In this document: piece after piece, positions 40,155-50,181 of the stretch
Layout: every line of letters starts with the position of its first letter
How positions within the stretch are numbered: the first letter of the stretch is position 1
Origin: Polynucleobacter necessarius
GTDB taxonomy: Bacteria > Pseudomonadota > Gammaproteobacteria > Burkholderiales > Burkholderiaceae
Assembly (NCBI RefSeq): GCF_900095175.1
Contig: NZ_LT606946.1
Coordinates: 598,058-662,057, forward strand
Reading direction: 5' to 3'
DNA length: 64,000 nucleotides
Notes under the pieces: generated by a model
Databases searched by the model: none
What the model saw: the letters and a program-made list of their open reading frames with translations, nothing else
Told to the model about the DNA's origin: nothing
Translations under genes and position numbers: made by a program

Positions 40155-41597
40155 ATGAAGCTCCTGATAGCCCTGTATTTCTATATTCTTGCCACCATTC
40201 AGTTGGGCTTGTTATTGGGTGTCTATCACTACTATCGCTCTCAAAGTGCTGTTAGGCCAAGCGCTTATTGGATGGGATCTTTGGTGGTGAGTATTTTGGC
40301 CTTAGCCATCTTTGGTACTGGAGTTTTGACTATTGAGGATGTCTCAAAGCCGGAATTTAATTTCACCATAGCCAATACTTTGTTCTATGTGGCTGCTATT
40401 TTGCAATTGCTATTTTGTAGGTCGCTGAATCAGCCAATTAGTAAGCGAATCGAGTACGCCTTCATATTTTCAGTCTTGATTTTCATTCCATTCTTTGAGT
40501 GGATGCGGACTCATGGCACATTCGAAATTCGAACCGCAGTCATTTGTGTCATTACTGGATCTTTCTTTATTTGGCAGATTGTTCAATTGCGTGAAAAGAG
40601 AAAGTCGACTCCTTCGAAGCAATTAATGTATTTGCAATATGCCACTACTGCAGAATTATTTTTTGCTATTGGGCGACTTTCTGTAGTCGTCGCATCTGGC
40701 TTCACCATTCGTCAGGTTGAGCAGATTCCTCAATTTTTGATTCTTCTGACAATTATGCAAATCGTGATGAATACGCTGGCTTACATTGCCATTGGTGGTT
40801 ATTGGTCTGAGCGTATTGCGCTGGCAAGTGCTCAATCGCAAACTGAGAACAAAGAAATTAAAGCTTTATTAACTGAGCGCGAGAATTTAATTTCGAATTT
40901 ACTGAAAGCCAATAAAACTGCGGCAACAGGAGCTTTGTCGGCCTCTATAGCCCATGAGCTTAACCAGCCCTTGGGGGTATCGCAACTGAATATTCAGTTT
41001 CTGCAGAAGAAGTTGTCTGAGGGTCATTTGACTTCTGAGCAAAACCAAGAGATTCTGGCTGCGTTACTGGCTGATAACCAGCGCGCCTCCAGCATCATTC
41101 AATCGCTGCGCTCTATATTCTCGGATGGAAAGATTGGCGCCGAACAGATCGAGCTTGACGAATTAGTTGAATCTATTCTCAAGATTACCAAGCCAGAAAT
41201 TCAGACGAAGAATATTCAAGTAGTTCTAGACCTTGACTCACATTCTCTAATTAACGTGAATCGCGGCGAGATCCAGCAAGTGCTTCTGAATCTCATTAAT
41301 AACGCAATCCAGGCCCTAAGTGAATCCACTCGATTCTCTCGAATACTCCGGATTGAGGGTCGAGATGTTTCTGGGGGGATTCAATTGCTTATCTCTGACA
41401 ATGGCGGTGGCGTTCCGATTGATGCCCGGATGCACTTATTTGAACTGCTCTCCAATAGCAACAAGCGCTCAGGTATGGGTCTGGGTTTATGGCTCTGCCA
41501 ACACATTGTTTCTCGTCATGGTGGCCGCATTCGCTATGAAGATGCCCCTAGCGGTGGCGCTCAATTTACTGTATTTTTGCCATCCACGCAGGAGTAG
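40155..41597 (+). CDS. Orphan membrane sensor histidine kinase
   Basis: A 480-residue protein. About seven membrane helices fill residues 1-220, with no large periplasmic domain, so sensing is probably within the membrane. The kinase core has SIAHELNQPLG with phospho-accepting His267, N-box LLNLINNAIQA, G1 box DNGGG and G2 box GMGLGLWL. HELNQPL is typical of the HPK4 group. No response regulator gene is adjacent. The gene follows the cytochrome b gene by 59 bp, which contains a CCCCGAT/ATCGGGG hairpin at about 40102-40126 without a T-run. A redox or electron-flow signal is a guess from position only. Confidence 0.83.
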   Translation: MKLLIALYFYILATIQLGLLLGVYHYYRSQSAVRPSAYWMGSLVVSILALAIFGTGVLTIEDVSKPEFNFTIANTLFYVAAILQLLFCRSLNQPISKRIEYAFIFSVLIFIPFFEWMRTHGTFEIRTAVICVITGSFFIWQIVQLREKRKSTPSKQLMYLQYATTAELFFAIGRLSVVVASGFTIRQVEQIPQFLILLTIMQIVMNTLAYIAIGGYWSERIALASAQSQTENKEIKALLTERENLISNLLKANKTAATGALSASIAHELNQPLGVSQLNIQFLQKKLSEGHLTSEQNQEILAALLADNQRASSIIQSLRSIFSDGKIGAEQIELDELVESILKITKPEIQTKNIQVVLDLDSHSLINVNRGEIQQVLLNLINNAIQALSESTRFSRILRIEGRDVSGGIQLLISDNGGGVPIDARMHLFELLSNSNKRSGMGLGLWLCQHIVSRHGGRIRYEDAPSGGAQFTVFLPSTQE

Positions 41598-41692
41598 CTT
41601 ACTAGCTATAGGGCTAATTGCCCAAAGACAGTCGATTCTTTACATTCGATAAGTACCTTTTTTACCAATATTTGCATTAACTCAAGGCCCCC

Positions 41693-43795
41693 ATGAAAAC
41701 CCAATTAACCCTGATTGCTGCATCTATCGCACTAATTTCTGGAAACGCTGTTTTTGCAGCAGGCGGAGGTGGAGTTGTTGCTGATCCAGGTGCAATGCAA
41801 GGAAAGCATTTTGACCCTAAAGGTAAGGCCCCTTCAACTTTTACGGTAGAGCTACAAAACGGCTTACGCAAAACATTGCCTTTTGAAGATAAGCGTGATT
41901 TTGAAGAGTCCAAGAGGGGATTTATTGCGGCGCCTGCCTATAAAACCATCATGGCTGATGCAGGTAACGTAGCTTGGGATATGGGCAGCTATGAATTCCT
42001 ATTGCAAGGTAAGGATTTCGATAGCGTTCATCCATCATTGCAACGTCAAGCAATTCTTAATATGGGTTATGGCCTTTATGAGGTTGTGCCAGGAAAGATC
42101 TATCAAGTTCGTGGCTTTGACTTATCCAACATCAGCTTTGTTAAAACCAATACCGGCTGGATTGTCTTTGATCCATTGACCTCCAAAGAGACTGCAAGAG
42201 CAGCTTTGGAATTGGTTAATGAGAAGTTAGGCAAGCGCCCAGTGGTTGCGGTGGTGCACTCCCATTCACATGCTGATCACTTTGGTGGTGTGCGTGGCGT
42301 AGTGGAAGAGGCGGATGTGAAGAGCGGTAAGGTCAAGATTATTGCTCCAGCTGGCTTTATGGATCACGCAGTAGCAGAGAACGTCTACGCTGGTAATGCA
42401 ATGACACGCCGCCTGTATTTCCAGTACGGTGTTTTATTGCCACGTAGCCCATTTGGCCACGTTGACCAATCGATCGGTAAAAACACTGCCGCAGGTAATC
42501 TCGGTTTAATTGAGCCAACCATTCTGATTAATGAGCCGTTTGAAAAAATGACAGTGGATGGCGTAGAGATGGAATTCCAAAATACGCCAGGTACCGAAGC
42601 TCCGGCGGAGATGAATACCTACTTCCCACAGATTAAGGCATTCTGGGCTGCTGAAAACATCACCGGCACCATTCATAACATCTATACCTTGCGTGGCGCT
42701 TTAGTACGCGATGCCTTGGCATGGTCTAAGAATATTAATAATGCTTTATATCGTTATGGCACTGAGGCGCAGGTTATGTTCGCCTCCCATTCATGGCCAC
42801 GCTGGGGCAATGATCGCGTACAAGAAGTGATGCGTACTCAGCGCGACAGTTACGCTCACTTGAACAATGAAGTTCTTCATTTAGCGAACAATGGCGTCAC
42901 GATCAATGAAGTGCATAACGTTTACAAGCAGCCAGAGAGCTTAAAGTCTCAGTGGGCAGCACATAGCTACCACGGTTCAGAAGAGCACAACAGTTGCGCA
43001 GTAATCAACCGCTACCTGGGTTACTGGGACGCTAATCCTGCAACTTTGATTCCCCTATCACCAAAAGATTCTGCGCCGCTGTATGTCGAAATGATGGGTG
43101 GTTCCGGCAAGATCATGGCAAAGGGTAGGCAGCTCTATAAACAAGGTAAATACCGTGAAGCAATGGAGATTGTGAATAAATTGGTTTATGCAGAACCAAA
43201 CAACACGGCAGCCAAGGATTTGCTGGCAGACATTTTTGAACAAATTGGTTGTCAAAAAGAAAGCCCAAGTGTGCGTAATAGTTTCTTGGGCGCGGCCTAC
43301 GAACTTCGTCACGGTATGCCTTCTGGAGCATCGCCAAAGACTAATGGCCCTGACATGATCAGAGCAATGACTACTGAGTTATGGCTCAATGCCTTAGCCA
43401 TCAGCATGGATAGCAAAAAAGCTGCCGGCATGAAGTTCACTATTAATCTCGACACCCCAGACAATGGTGAAAAGTTTGTAATCGAGATGAGTAATTCTGC
43501 GCTAACTAATATCAAAGGCTATCAGGATAAAAATCCGAACCTGACTATTACTGCGAATCGTAGCGATTTAGAAAAGGTGATGAGCGGTCAAACCACTTTT
43601 GAAAAACTCCAAGCCGAAGGAAAGGCTAAATTTGAAGGCGACCGTAAAGCATTTGATCAATTGCGAAGCACGATGACCACCTTTACTCCAGACTTTGAGT
43701 TGATGCCTGGTACAAAATCTAAAAAAGCCTCATCTACCCAACCAAGTAAAGACCCGTTTGAGGCTCCTCCAATTGCCAATTCAGATGGCGCTTAA
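41693..43795 (+). CDS. Alkyl sulfatase (SdsA/BDS1-type metallo-beta-lactamase fold)
   Basis: A 700-residue exported enzyme that hydrolyses primary alkyl sulfates such as dodecyl sulfate. A signal peptide ends AVFAA. The zinc site HSHSHADHFGG is at about residues 189-199. ENITGTIHNIYTLRG and the dimerisation region (AAHSYHGSEEHNSCAVINRYLGYWDANP) are typical of the family. A C-terminal SCP2-like domain (about 560-670) ends it, followed by a polar tail rich in Lys, Ser and Pro. It is a single-gene unit with its own promoter region of 95 bp and a terminator at 43838-43864. No lesion is visible. Confidence 0.9.
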   Translation: MKTQLTLIAASIALISGNAVFAAGGGGVVADPGAMQGKHFDPKGKAPSTFTVELQNGLRKTLPFEDKRDFEESKRGFIAAPAYKTIMADAGNVAWDMGSYEFLLQGKDFDSVHPSLQRQAILNMGYGLYEVVPGKIYQVRGFDLSNISFVKTNTGWIVFDPLTSKETARAALELVNEKLGKRPVVAVVHSHSHADHFGGVRGVVEEADVKSGKVKIIAPAGFMDHAVAENVYAGNAMTRRLYFQYGVLLPRSPFGHVDQSIGKNTAAGNLGLIEPTILINEPFEKMTVDGVEMEFQNTPGTEAPAEMNTYFPQIKAFWAAENITGTIHNIYTLRGALVRDALAWSKNINNALYRYGTEAQVMFASHSWPRWGNDRVQEVMRTQRDSYAHLNNEVLHLANNGVTINEVHNVYKQPESLKSQWAAHSYHGSEEHNSCAVINRYLGYWDANPATLIPLSPKDSAPLYVEMMGGSGKIMAKGRQLYKQGKYREAMEIVNKLVYAEPNNTAAKDLLADIFEQIGCQKESPSVRNSFLGAAYELRHGMPSGASPKTNGPDMIRAMTTELWLNALAISMDSKKAAGMKFTINLDTPDNGEKFVIEMSNSALTNIKGYQDKNPNLTITANRSDLEKVMSGQTTFEKLQAEGKAKFEGDRKAFDQLRSTMTTFTPDFELMPGTKSKKASSTQPSKDPFEAPPIANSDGA

Positions 43796-43837
43796 TGAAG
43801 TCGCATTGTGATTAGATCGGTAATTGTGAAATAGAAA

Positions 43838-43864
43838 ATGGGCCCCTAGGAGCCCATCTTTTTT
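43838..43864 (+). terminator. Terminator of the alkyl sulfatase gene
   Basis: ATGGGC and GCCCAT form a stem around CCCTAGGA, followed by CTTTTTT. It lies 42 bp after the stop codon. Confidence 0.75.
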
Positions 43865-44004
43865 GTCCAAAAGAGATCAAGCGCTTTGATCGGAGTAGAA
43901 CTCTCATCAGAATGATTTTTACTATCATCGAGTAATGAATTTATTATTTTTTTGAATTCCAAACTATGAAAGTATTTGGAATTTTTCCTTTGAAGTTCGC
44001 TGAA

Positions 44005-44313
44005 TTAGTTTACTGATTTTTCGTAAAACTCTTTCTTTTCGGCCTCGATAAAACTATGGATCATAGCCCTCCATACCGCCTGTACAACGTCGATGTTTGC
44101 TCCTGTTGAATGCGCCAGAGTTGTTACTTTCTCTATTACCTGCTCCACTCTTTTGGGCGCCTCTACATCTAACGTGGTCAGCTTAAAGTGCGCTGCTTGT
44201 TTAACGTAGGCTCCACGTTTCGCAATAAGAGCCACAATTTCCCTGTCGATTGAGTCAATATTTCTTCTAACATCGCTAATATTGACGCAAATTTCAATAT
44301 CCTCTTGCTGCAT
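44005..44313 (-). CDS. Chorismate mutase (AroQ class), monofunctional
   Basis: A 102-residue all-helical protein: DVRRNIDSIDREIVALIAKRGAYVKQAAHFK is the first AroQ helix with the substrate-binding Arg and Lys, and VQAVWRAMIHSFIEAEKKEF the third. It converts chorismate to prephenate, or acts on isochorismate as PchB-like members do; the sequence does not separate the two. It has no signal peptide. It stands alone, with about 170 bp before the CoA-transferase gene that holds no evident gene. Confidence 0.82.
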   Translation of the reverse strand: MQQEDIEICVNISDVRRNIDSIDREIVALIAKRGAYVKQAAHFKLTTLDVEAPKRVEQVIEKVTTLAHSTGANIDVVQAVWRAMIHSFIEAEKKEFYEKSVN

Positions 44314-44487
44314 GATGCTCCCCGTTGATTGCCCGATCTTCCATTGTTAATCAATTGGAATACCCTGTTGCAATGAGGCCTATATTTCTAATCAATGATC
44401 TGCCGTTTAATTCATAAGCGACAAGAAAAATTACGTACTGGCTAATCTTGGAGAGTTGCAGCTCACCAATAGATGTCTGCTCTAAGG

Positions 44488-45702
44488 CTAAGGATTAAAT
44501 GCTCCACCATCTTCCAATGCTTTTAGTTCGCCACCTGCAATACCTAATTCCTGAAGCACCTCATTAGTGTGCTCACCGAGTAAAGGGGGGTGACGAGATA
44601 CCTGCTGTGGAGTCCCCATCATCTTGACAGCAAAGCCGATATTTGGAACCTTGCCTTCAATTGGATGATCGATTTCCATGCGCATCTTGCGATGCTTGCC
44701 ATGTTCGCTATCAAATGCCTGAGGATAAGTGTTGATTGGCCCAGCTGGAATGCCAGCCGCTAGCAGGAGATCCACCCATTCTTCACTGGTTTTAGTAACG
44801 AAAGTCTTTTCAAATTCAGATGCCAGTATTAAGCGATTGGCAAGACGTAAGGGATTCGTTCTAAACAATGGATCCTCGAATAGCTCAGGGCGTTCAATTT
44901 TGTCGCAGAGCAGTTTCCAAAGTTTTTGATTCGTTGCGCCCATGACAAAGTAGCCGTCTGAGGCCTTCATGGCCTGATAGGGTGCACTCATATGATTGGC
45001 GGTACCTAGCTTATAGGGCTCAACGCCGGTGCCCCAGTATTGCGCTGTATCCCATATGGAAAATGCCAGCGCAGAATCAAATAAGGAGGCATCAATAAAT
45101 TGACCTTCACCCGATTTAGTCTTGCCGATATAGGCTGACAATATTCCATAGACTGCAAAGAGGGCGCAACCAATATCGGCTACTGGAACACCTGCTTTTA
45201 CTGGAGGGCCATCTGGATAGCCTGTCACACTCATGACGCCGGACATAGCTTGTGCCATCAAATCAAAACCCGGGCGGTCAGCCCATGGACCTGTTTGACC
45301 AAAGCCGGAGATACTGGCGTAGACCAAACCTGGGTTGATATCTTTGAGTGTTTGGTAATCGATGCCGAGTTTTTTCATGACCCCAGGTCGATAGTTTTCT
45401 ACCAAGATGTCTGCGGTCTTCACTAATTCAAAGAAAACTTTTTTGCCAGCATCGGTTTTGAGATTAAGGGTGACGCTGCGTTTGTTGCGATTCATATTCA
45501 GAAAGCCCATGCTATCTGAACCTTTCATCTTGAATCCCATGGCGCCACGAGTTTGGTCACCTGTGCCTGGAGGTTCAATTTTGATGACATCTGCACCCAG
45601 GTCGGCAAGCAACATGCAGCAATAGGGGCCCGCCATGACTTGACTCACATCAAGCACTCTAACGCCCGCCAGTGGCAGGGGTTTGCTATTTGAAGCGTTC
45701 AT
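44488..45702 (-). CDS. Class III (CaiB/BaiF-type) CoA-transferase
   Basis: A 404-residue enzyme that moves CoA between carboxylic acids. Motifs: GVRVLDVSQVMAGPYCCMLLADLGADVIKIEPPGTGDQTR, LNMNRNKRSVTLNLK, ADILVENYRPGVMKKLG and GFDLMAQAMSGVMSVTG, with Asp of PGFDLMAQA as the usual catalytic residue. The C-terminal RHPPLLGEHTNEVL is also typical. The substrate is not shown by sequence. It is divergent from the enoyl-CoA hydratase gene across 113 bp, and together they suggest an acyl-CoA degradation route. Confidence 0.92.
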   Translation of the reverse strand: MNASNSKPLPLAGVRVLDVSQVMAGPYCCMLLADLGADVIKIEPPGTGDQTRGAMGFKMKGSDSMGFLNMNRNKRSVTLNLKTDAGKKVFFELVKTADILVENYRPGVMKKLGIDYQTLKDINPGLVYASISGFGQTGPWADRPGFDLMAQAMSGVMSVTGYPDGPPVKAGVPVADIGCALFAVYGILSAYIGKTKSGEGQFIDASLFDSALAFSIWDTAQYWGTGVEPYKLGTANHMSAPYQAMKASDGYFVMGATNQKLWKLLCDKIERPELFEDPLFRTNPLRLANRLILASEFEKTFVTKTSEEWVDLLLAAGIPAGPINTYPQAFDSEHGKHRKMRMEIDHPIEGKVPNIGFAVKMMGTPQQVSRHPPLLGEHTNEVLQELGIAGGELKALEDGGAFNP

Positions 45703-45815
45703 TTTGTCTCAATTATTTTTATGTTTAGAATGAAGTGCTAATAATAGCTGTCAATATAAATCAAATAGAAAGACCTTGTTGTGAGCCTAGCCCATAGGCT
45801 TCATTGATCAATTTC

Positions 45816-46619
45816 ATGGCTAATACCGAAGCTTCCAAAACGCCGTCACTTGCCGAAGTTCATTTAGAGCTTCGTAACGGTATGGCATTCATTACCTTTG
45901 ATCATGTAGCTGCGCGCAATGCAATGACTGCGCAGATGTATCAAAGCTTAAAGACTATTTGCCAAGATTTAACCAAGAACTCCACCGTACGAGTTGCGAT
46001 TCTGCGTGGTGCTGGCGGTAAATCTTTTGTATCTGGCAGTGACATTGCCCAGTTCGCCAGCTTTACATCTGGTGAGGATGGTATTCGCTATGAGGAAGGA
46101 ATTGATGACTACCTCACTCCATTAGCCATGTTGCCTATCCCCACCATTGCAGTCATCGATGGCATGGCAGTAGGCGGTGGGCTTGCTATCGCCAGTTGCT
46201 GTGACTTTCGTATCTCTACGCCGGATGCGCGCTTTGGAGTGCCCATTGCCAAGACGCTGGGCAATTGTTTATCCGCCGGCAATGTCGCTTGGCTTGCTGC
46301 ACATCTTGGTATCAATATCGTCAAGCGCATGTTGCTGTTAGCCGAGTTGGCGACTGCGCCAGAATTACTCCAGCAGGGCTATCTATTGGCTACGTATCCT
46401 GCTGAAGAACTAGAGCATGAAGTAAATCAGTTGGCAGAGCGTTTAATGAAGTTAGCGCCCATCACACAGAAATCAACTAAGCAAACTCTTGCAAGACTCA
46501 TCAAAAATAACCTACCTGATTGCAGCGATTTGATTCGGGAGTGCTATGGCAGTAAGGACTTTAAGAATGGGGTTGCTGCATTTTTGGATGGGAAGCCACC
46601 CGTCTGGACAGGAAAGTAA
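45816..46619 (+). CDS. Enoyl-CoA hydratase/isomerase family protein
   Basis: A 267-residue crotonase-fold enzyme. GKSFVSGSDIAQFA is the CoA-binding and oxyanion segment, and IDGMAVGGGLAIASCCDFRI the second oxyanion motif. The usual second catalytic Glu position is occupied by CLSAGNVAWLAAHLG, so the exact reaction (hydration, isomerisation or other) is open. The ATG at 45816 is chosen; a TTG at 45804 would add four residues. It is paired with the divergent CoA-transferase and converges with hemW. Confidence 0.87.
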   Translation: MANTEASKTPSLAEVHLELRNGMAFITFDHVAARNAMTAQMYQSLKTICQDLTKNSTVRVAILRGAGGKSFVSGSDIAQFASFTSGEDGIRYEEGIDDYLTPLAMLPIPTIAVIDGMAVGGGLAIASCCDFRISTPDARFGVPIAKTLGNCLSAGNVAWLAAHLGINIVKRMLLLAELATAPELLQQGYLLATYPAEELEHEVNQLAERLMKLAPITQKSTKQTLARLIKNNLPDCSDLIRECYGSKDFKNGVAAFLDGKPPVWTGK

Positions 46620-46646
46620 TTCAATTCCCGTATCAGTAGCTAGCGC

Positions 46647-47873
46647 TTACAAAAACATCTCTTGTAAATTATTCAGGTAACGCAAACCTTGTTCGGTAGC
46701 CTTCAGCTTGTTGGGGTTTGAATCTAACAAACCTTTTTTACAAGCCTCATCCAATCCTTTTGAAACCACATTGAGTGGCAGGCCCGTACGCTCGCTAAAG
46801 GTGATGGTGTCAACACCATCAGTGAGACGCAATGTATTGAGCATGAATTCAAAAGGAAGGTCTTTGCTTGGGATCTCCCTCGCTTCAATCAAGGCATCCC
46901 CTTTGCTTTCCATTGCCTGCATATAGGTCTCAGGGTGACGCTCTCGCACTTGCCGGGTGATTTTGTCTGGGAAGGAGATCTTTCCATGGGCTCCGGCGCC
47001 AATGCCAATGTAATCACCAAAGCGCCAGTAATTGAGATTGTGTTTGCACTCTTGATCTTTCTTGGCATAGGCAGAGACTTCGTAGCGTCTATAGTCTGCT
47101 GCTTCAAGGAGGGCTAAATTCTGCTCAAAGATTGCATCAATCTCATCTTCGTTAGGTAGCTTGGGTGGGAAATTAGCAAAGTAGGTATTCGGCTCAAGCG
47201 TCAGGTTATAGAGGGACAGATGTGGCGTCTTAAATGAGAGAGCTGTTTCAATATCTGCTTTAGCAGCTTCCAGGGTTTGATTTGGTAGGCCGTACATCAA
47301 ATCTAAATTGACCGACTTGAAGTGCTGCAAGGCAATCTCAATCGCGCGCTTGGCTTCTTCACCATTATGAATACGTCCCAAGGCTTTTAACTGCTCATCC
47401 TGAAAACTCTGAATGCCCAAAGAGACTCTATTAATGCCTGCCTTAGCAAAGCCTGCAAACTTGTCGGTCTCCACTGAGCCAGGGTTAGCTTCCATCGTGA
47501 TTTCGCAATCGGGCTCTAAATTTACTCTTGCCCGAATAGCTGACAGTAACTCATTCATGCCGTTAGCAGATAACAAGCTAGGCGTGCCACCACCAATAAA
47601 GATGCTGTGGACTTGACGACCCCAGATGCGAGGCAGCTCCGTTTCGAGATCAGTAATAAGTGCATTGATATAGCGCGCTTCATCAAATCCTTGCGAAGCT
47701 TTCCCGCCATTGCTTACATCTTTAATTTGATGTGAGTTGAAGTCGCAATAAGGACACTTCTTTTCGCACCACGGAAAATGAATGTACAAAGACAGCGGGG
47801 GTAGGGCAGTGAGTTTTGGCGTAGTGGCCAAAACGGGATTAAGCGTATTCAGCACGGCTTTGAATTTTTGCAA
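46647..47873 (-). CDS. hemW: HemW-type radical SAM haem chaperone
   Basis: A 408-residue protein. LYIHFPWCEKKCPYCDFNSH has the radical SAM cysteines C36, C40 and C43 with a fourth CxxC-like Phe position typical of HemW rather than HemN. IFIGGGTPSLL, EITMEANPGSVE and GVNRVSLGIQSF-like segments follow. HemW members are thought to carry haem to target proteins. It overlaps rdgB by 35 bp on the same strand, so the two are co-transcribed. The start at 47873 is the first in-frame codon before PLSLYIHFPW. Confidence 0.92.
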   Translation of the reverse strand: MQKFKAVLNTLNPVLATTPKLTALPPLSLYIHFPWCEKKCPYCDFNSHQIKDVSNGGKASQGFDEARYINALITDLETELPRIWGRQVHSIFIGGGTPSLLSANGMNELLSAIRARVNLEPDCEITMEANPGSVETDKFAGFAKAGINRVSLGIQSFQDEQLKALGRIHNGEEAKRAIEIALQHFKSVNLDLMYGLPNQTLEAAKADIETALSFKTPHLSLYNLTLEPNTYFANFPPKLPNEDEIDAIFEQNLALLEAADYRRYEVSAYAKKDQECKHNLNYWRFGDYIGIGAGAHGKISFPDKITRQVRERHPETYMQAMESKGDALIEAREIPSKDLPFEFMLNTLRLTDGVDTITFSERTGLPLNVVSKGLDEACKKGLLDSNPNKLKATEQGLRYLNNLQEMFL

Positions 47874-48438
47874 TGAGTTCGCGCAATGCTTGGCCGCGGT
47901 GGCTAATGAGATTCTTCTCTGAAGGCCCTAGTTCCGCAGCGGTGATACCGAGCTCAGGCAAAAGGAAGTGAGGGTCATAACCAAATCCATGACTTCCTTT
48001 AGCTGCATCAATAATTTGCCCATACCAACGGGTTTGCACAATCAGTGGCTCCGGATCATTAGCGCTATTGACCATCACTAGCGCGCAGACATAATGCGCT
48101 CCACGATCGGTTTTTCCTTGCAGTGCTGCAATGAGTTTTTGATTGTTGGCGGCGCTATCCCCATCAAGACCTGCATAACGAGCTGAGTAGACGCCGGGCA
48201 CACCATCTAATGCATGGGCGCAAATTCCGGAATCATCGGCAAGTGCGGGTAGGCCACTAGCAGCGCTGGCATGGCGTGCTTTAGCCAAAGCATTCTCAAC
48301 AAAGGTGTGGTGAGGCTCTTCAGTTGATGGAATGCCTAATTCGCCTTGAGGGACAACATGAAAATGGAATGGCGCCAAGAGCGCCTGAAACTCTCGAACC
48401 TTATCACCGCTATTTGAGGCGAGTACAAGCTTTTGCAC
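47839..48438 (-). CDS. rdgB: XTP/dITP diphosphatase
   Basis: A 199-residue cytoplasmic house-cleaning enzyme that hydrolyses non-canonical purine nucleoside triphosphates. LVLASNSGDKVREFQALL is the conserved N-terminus, ENALAKARHAS and ALADDSGICAHALDGVPGVYSARYAG the active-site segments, and GFGYDPHFLLPE and SHRGQAL the C-terminal ones. It is 16 bp after rph in reading direction and overlaps hemW. No lesion is visible. Confidence 0.96.
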   Translation of the reverse strand: MQKLVLASNSGDKVREFQALLAPFHFHVVPQGELGIPSTEEPHHTFVENALAKARHASAASGLPALADDSGICAHALDGVPGVYSARYAGLDGDSAANNQKLIAALQGKTDRGAHYVCALVMVNSANDPEPLIVQTRWYGQIIDAAKGSHGFGYDPHFLLPELGITAAELGPSEKNLISHRGQALRELIAKIQSRAEYA

Positions 48439-48454
48439 AATCTACCTTTGCTCT

Positions 48455-49186
48455 TTATTGAAATGCTTTATGTTGAAGCTGGGTTAAATCTTGGATGCCT
48501 TGCTCCGCCAGATCTAATAGTGCATTTAATTCAGCGCGGGAGAACGCTGCGCCTTCAGCTGTACCTTGCACTTCAATCATGCCACCTTTGCCAGTCATAA
48601 CGACATTCATATCGGTATCGCAAGAAGAGTCTTCTGGATAGTCCAAATCAAGCACTGGCACGCCTTGATAGACCCCAACAGAAATCGCTGCAACGCTATC
48701 AATAATGGGGTCTGATTTGAGTGCGCCACTTTGCAGGAGTGTGTTAATTGCATCACGTGCAGCAACATAGGCGCCCGTAATCGATGTGGTTCTGGTTCCA
48801 CCGTCAGCTTGCAAGACATCGCAATCTAGATGGATAGTTCTTTCGCCTAAGACTTTTAAGTCAAAGACGCTACGCATCGCGCGACCAATCAAGCGCTGAA
48901 TCTCTTGTGTGCGACCAGACTGCTTACCTCGTGCAGCTTCACGATCACTACGGGTATGAGTGGAGCGGGGGAGCATGCCGTATTCAGCAGTCACCCAACC
49001 CTCACCTGAGCCCTTTTTATGAGGAGGCACCTTTTCCAGAACGCTGGCAGTACAGAGTACCTTGGTATCACCAAATGCAATCAGAACTGAGCCTTCTGCG
49101 TGCTTGGTAAAAGCCCGGCTGATGCTCACTGGACGCAATTGCGTGGGGGTACGGCCACTAGGGCGGGTGATGTTGGGCTTGGTCAT
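48455..49186 (-). CDS. rph: Ribonuclease PH
   Basis: A 243-residue phosphorolytic 3'-5' exoribonuclease that trims tRNA precursors. [59 protein letters not shown] and [23 protein letters not shown] are all family signatures. The ATG at 49186 gives the usual [12 protein letters not shown] start; the frame extends upstream to 49255 through a Cys/His-rich segment that overlaps the divergent yicC gene and is not coding. It heads the rph-rdgB-hemW operon. Confidence 0.95.
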   Translation of the reverse strand: MTKPNITRPSGRTPTQLRPVSISRAFTKHAEGSVLIAFGDTKVLCTASVLEKVPPHKKGSGEGWVTAEYGMLPRSTHTRSDREAARGKQSGRTQEIQRLIGRAMRSVFDLKVLGERTIHLDCDVLQADGGTRTTSITGAYVAARDAINTLLQSGALKSDPIIDSVAAISVGVYQGVPVLDLDYPEDSSCDTDMNVVMTGKGGMIEVQGTAEGAAFSRAELNALLDLAEQGIQDLTQLQHKAFQ

Positions 49187-49218
49187 GGGGTTTGGTCCTA
49201 AAGATCTACAATGTCCAT

Positions 49219-50160
49219 ATGATATCGAGCATGACTGGTTATGGCAGCGCTTCACGCCAAGTCTCCCTAGGAGCTGGTGTAGTAGCTGATCTGCAGGTGG
49301 AATGTCGGGCTGTCAACAGCCGCTTTCTGGATTTGGGCTTTCGTCTTCCGGACGAGTGTCGCGGGGCTGAGCCTGCCTTACGAGAGATGGCGACTCAAAG
49401 CCTATCCCGAGGTAAGGTCGAGTTTCGGGCTGCATGGCGCGTTAATTCGGGTGCAGCTGGGGCGGCCAAAGCCAACCCCCATGCCTTGGGCGCCTTAAAC
49501 AAAGATCGTTTAGATGCTTTGTATACCCTTCAGGAGCATGCTCAAGTCGCCTTTCCTAATGCAGAGGCATTGCGTATCGCCGATATTTTGCGTTGGCCAG
49601 GGATTGTTTCTGAGCCAAGAGGTGAAGAGGAGGGTTGGATTGCAGCAACCGTAGAAGCGGGTCGTGCCGCTTTGGCTGCCCTCATGGATAGTCGCCATGC
49701 TGAGGGCAAAGCGCTTGTGACGGTATTAACAAACATCACTACCAAGATGCGTGAGATCGTGAAAACGATTGAGCCCAAGGTTCCGGTTTATGTTGCCCAG
49801 TATCAAGAAAAGCTCACAGAGTGTCTTGCTGAGGCACTGGCTGCCCAAGAGCAGGCTAAAGGTAACGGTGGCTCTGGTACTGAATTGATGGAGCGTATTC
49901 GTCAAGAGGTGGTGCTTTACGCGGTTCGTATCGATGTTGCGGAAGAGTTTGCTCGACTCAAGACTCATCTTCAGGCGGTGGATACTGCGTTGGCAGGTAA
50001 AGGGCCGGTAGGGAAGCGTTTAGATTTCTTGATGCAAGAGTTGAACCGTGAGGCCAACACTTTGAGCTCCAAATCTGTTTCTGAAGAATGCACTCAAGCC
50101 GCCTTAGAGCTCAAGCTCTTGATTGAGCAGATGCGTGAACAAGTCCAAAATTTAGAGTAA
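49219..50160 (+). CDS. yicC: YicC family endoribonuclease
   Basis: A 313-residue protein. The start at 49219 gives [14 protein letters not shown], the normal family N-terminus; the upstream codon at 49192 overlaps the divergent rph start region. [21 protein letters not shown] and the C-terminal [22 protein letters not shown] are the two YicC signatures. By family knowledge these are endoribonucleases involved in RNA turnover. It is read with gmk 21 bp downstream. Confidence 0.93.
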   Translation: MISSMTGYGSASRQVSLGAGVVADLQVECRAVNSRFLDLGFRLPDECRGAEPALREMATQSLSRGKVEFRAAWRVNSGAAGAAKANPHALGALNKDRLDALYTLQEHAQVAFPNAEALRIADILRWPGIVSEPRGEEEGWIAATVEAGRAALAALMDSRHAEGKALVTVLTNITTKMREIVKTIEPKVPVYVAQYQEKLTECLAEALAAQEQAKGNGGSGTELMERIRQEVVLYAVRIDVAEEFARLKTHLQAVDTALAGKGPVGKRLDFLMQELNREANTLSSKSVSEECTQAALELKLLIEQMREQVQNLE

Positions 50161-50181
50161 CCATCACTTACACAAATTATT

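Noticed and set aside
49186..49255. N-terminal extension of RNase PH
   Set aside because: It overlaps the divergent yicC start and is Cys/His-rich without similarity; the ATG at 49186 gives the normal protein.
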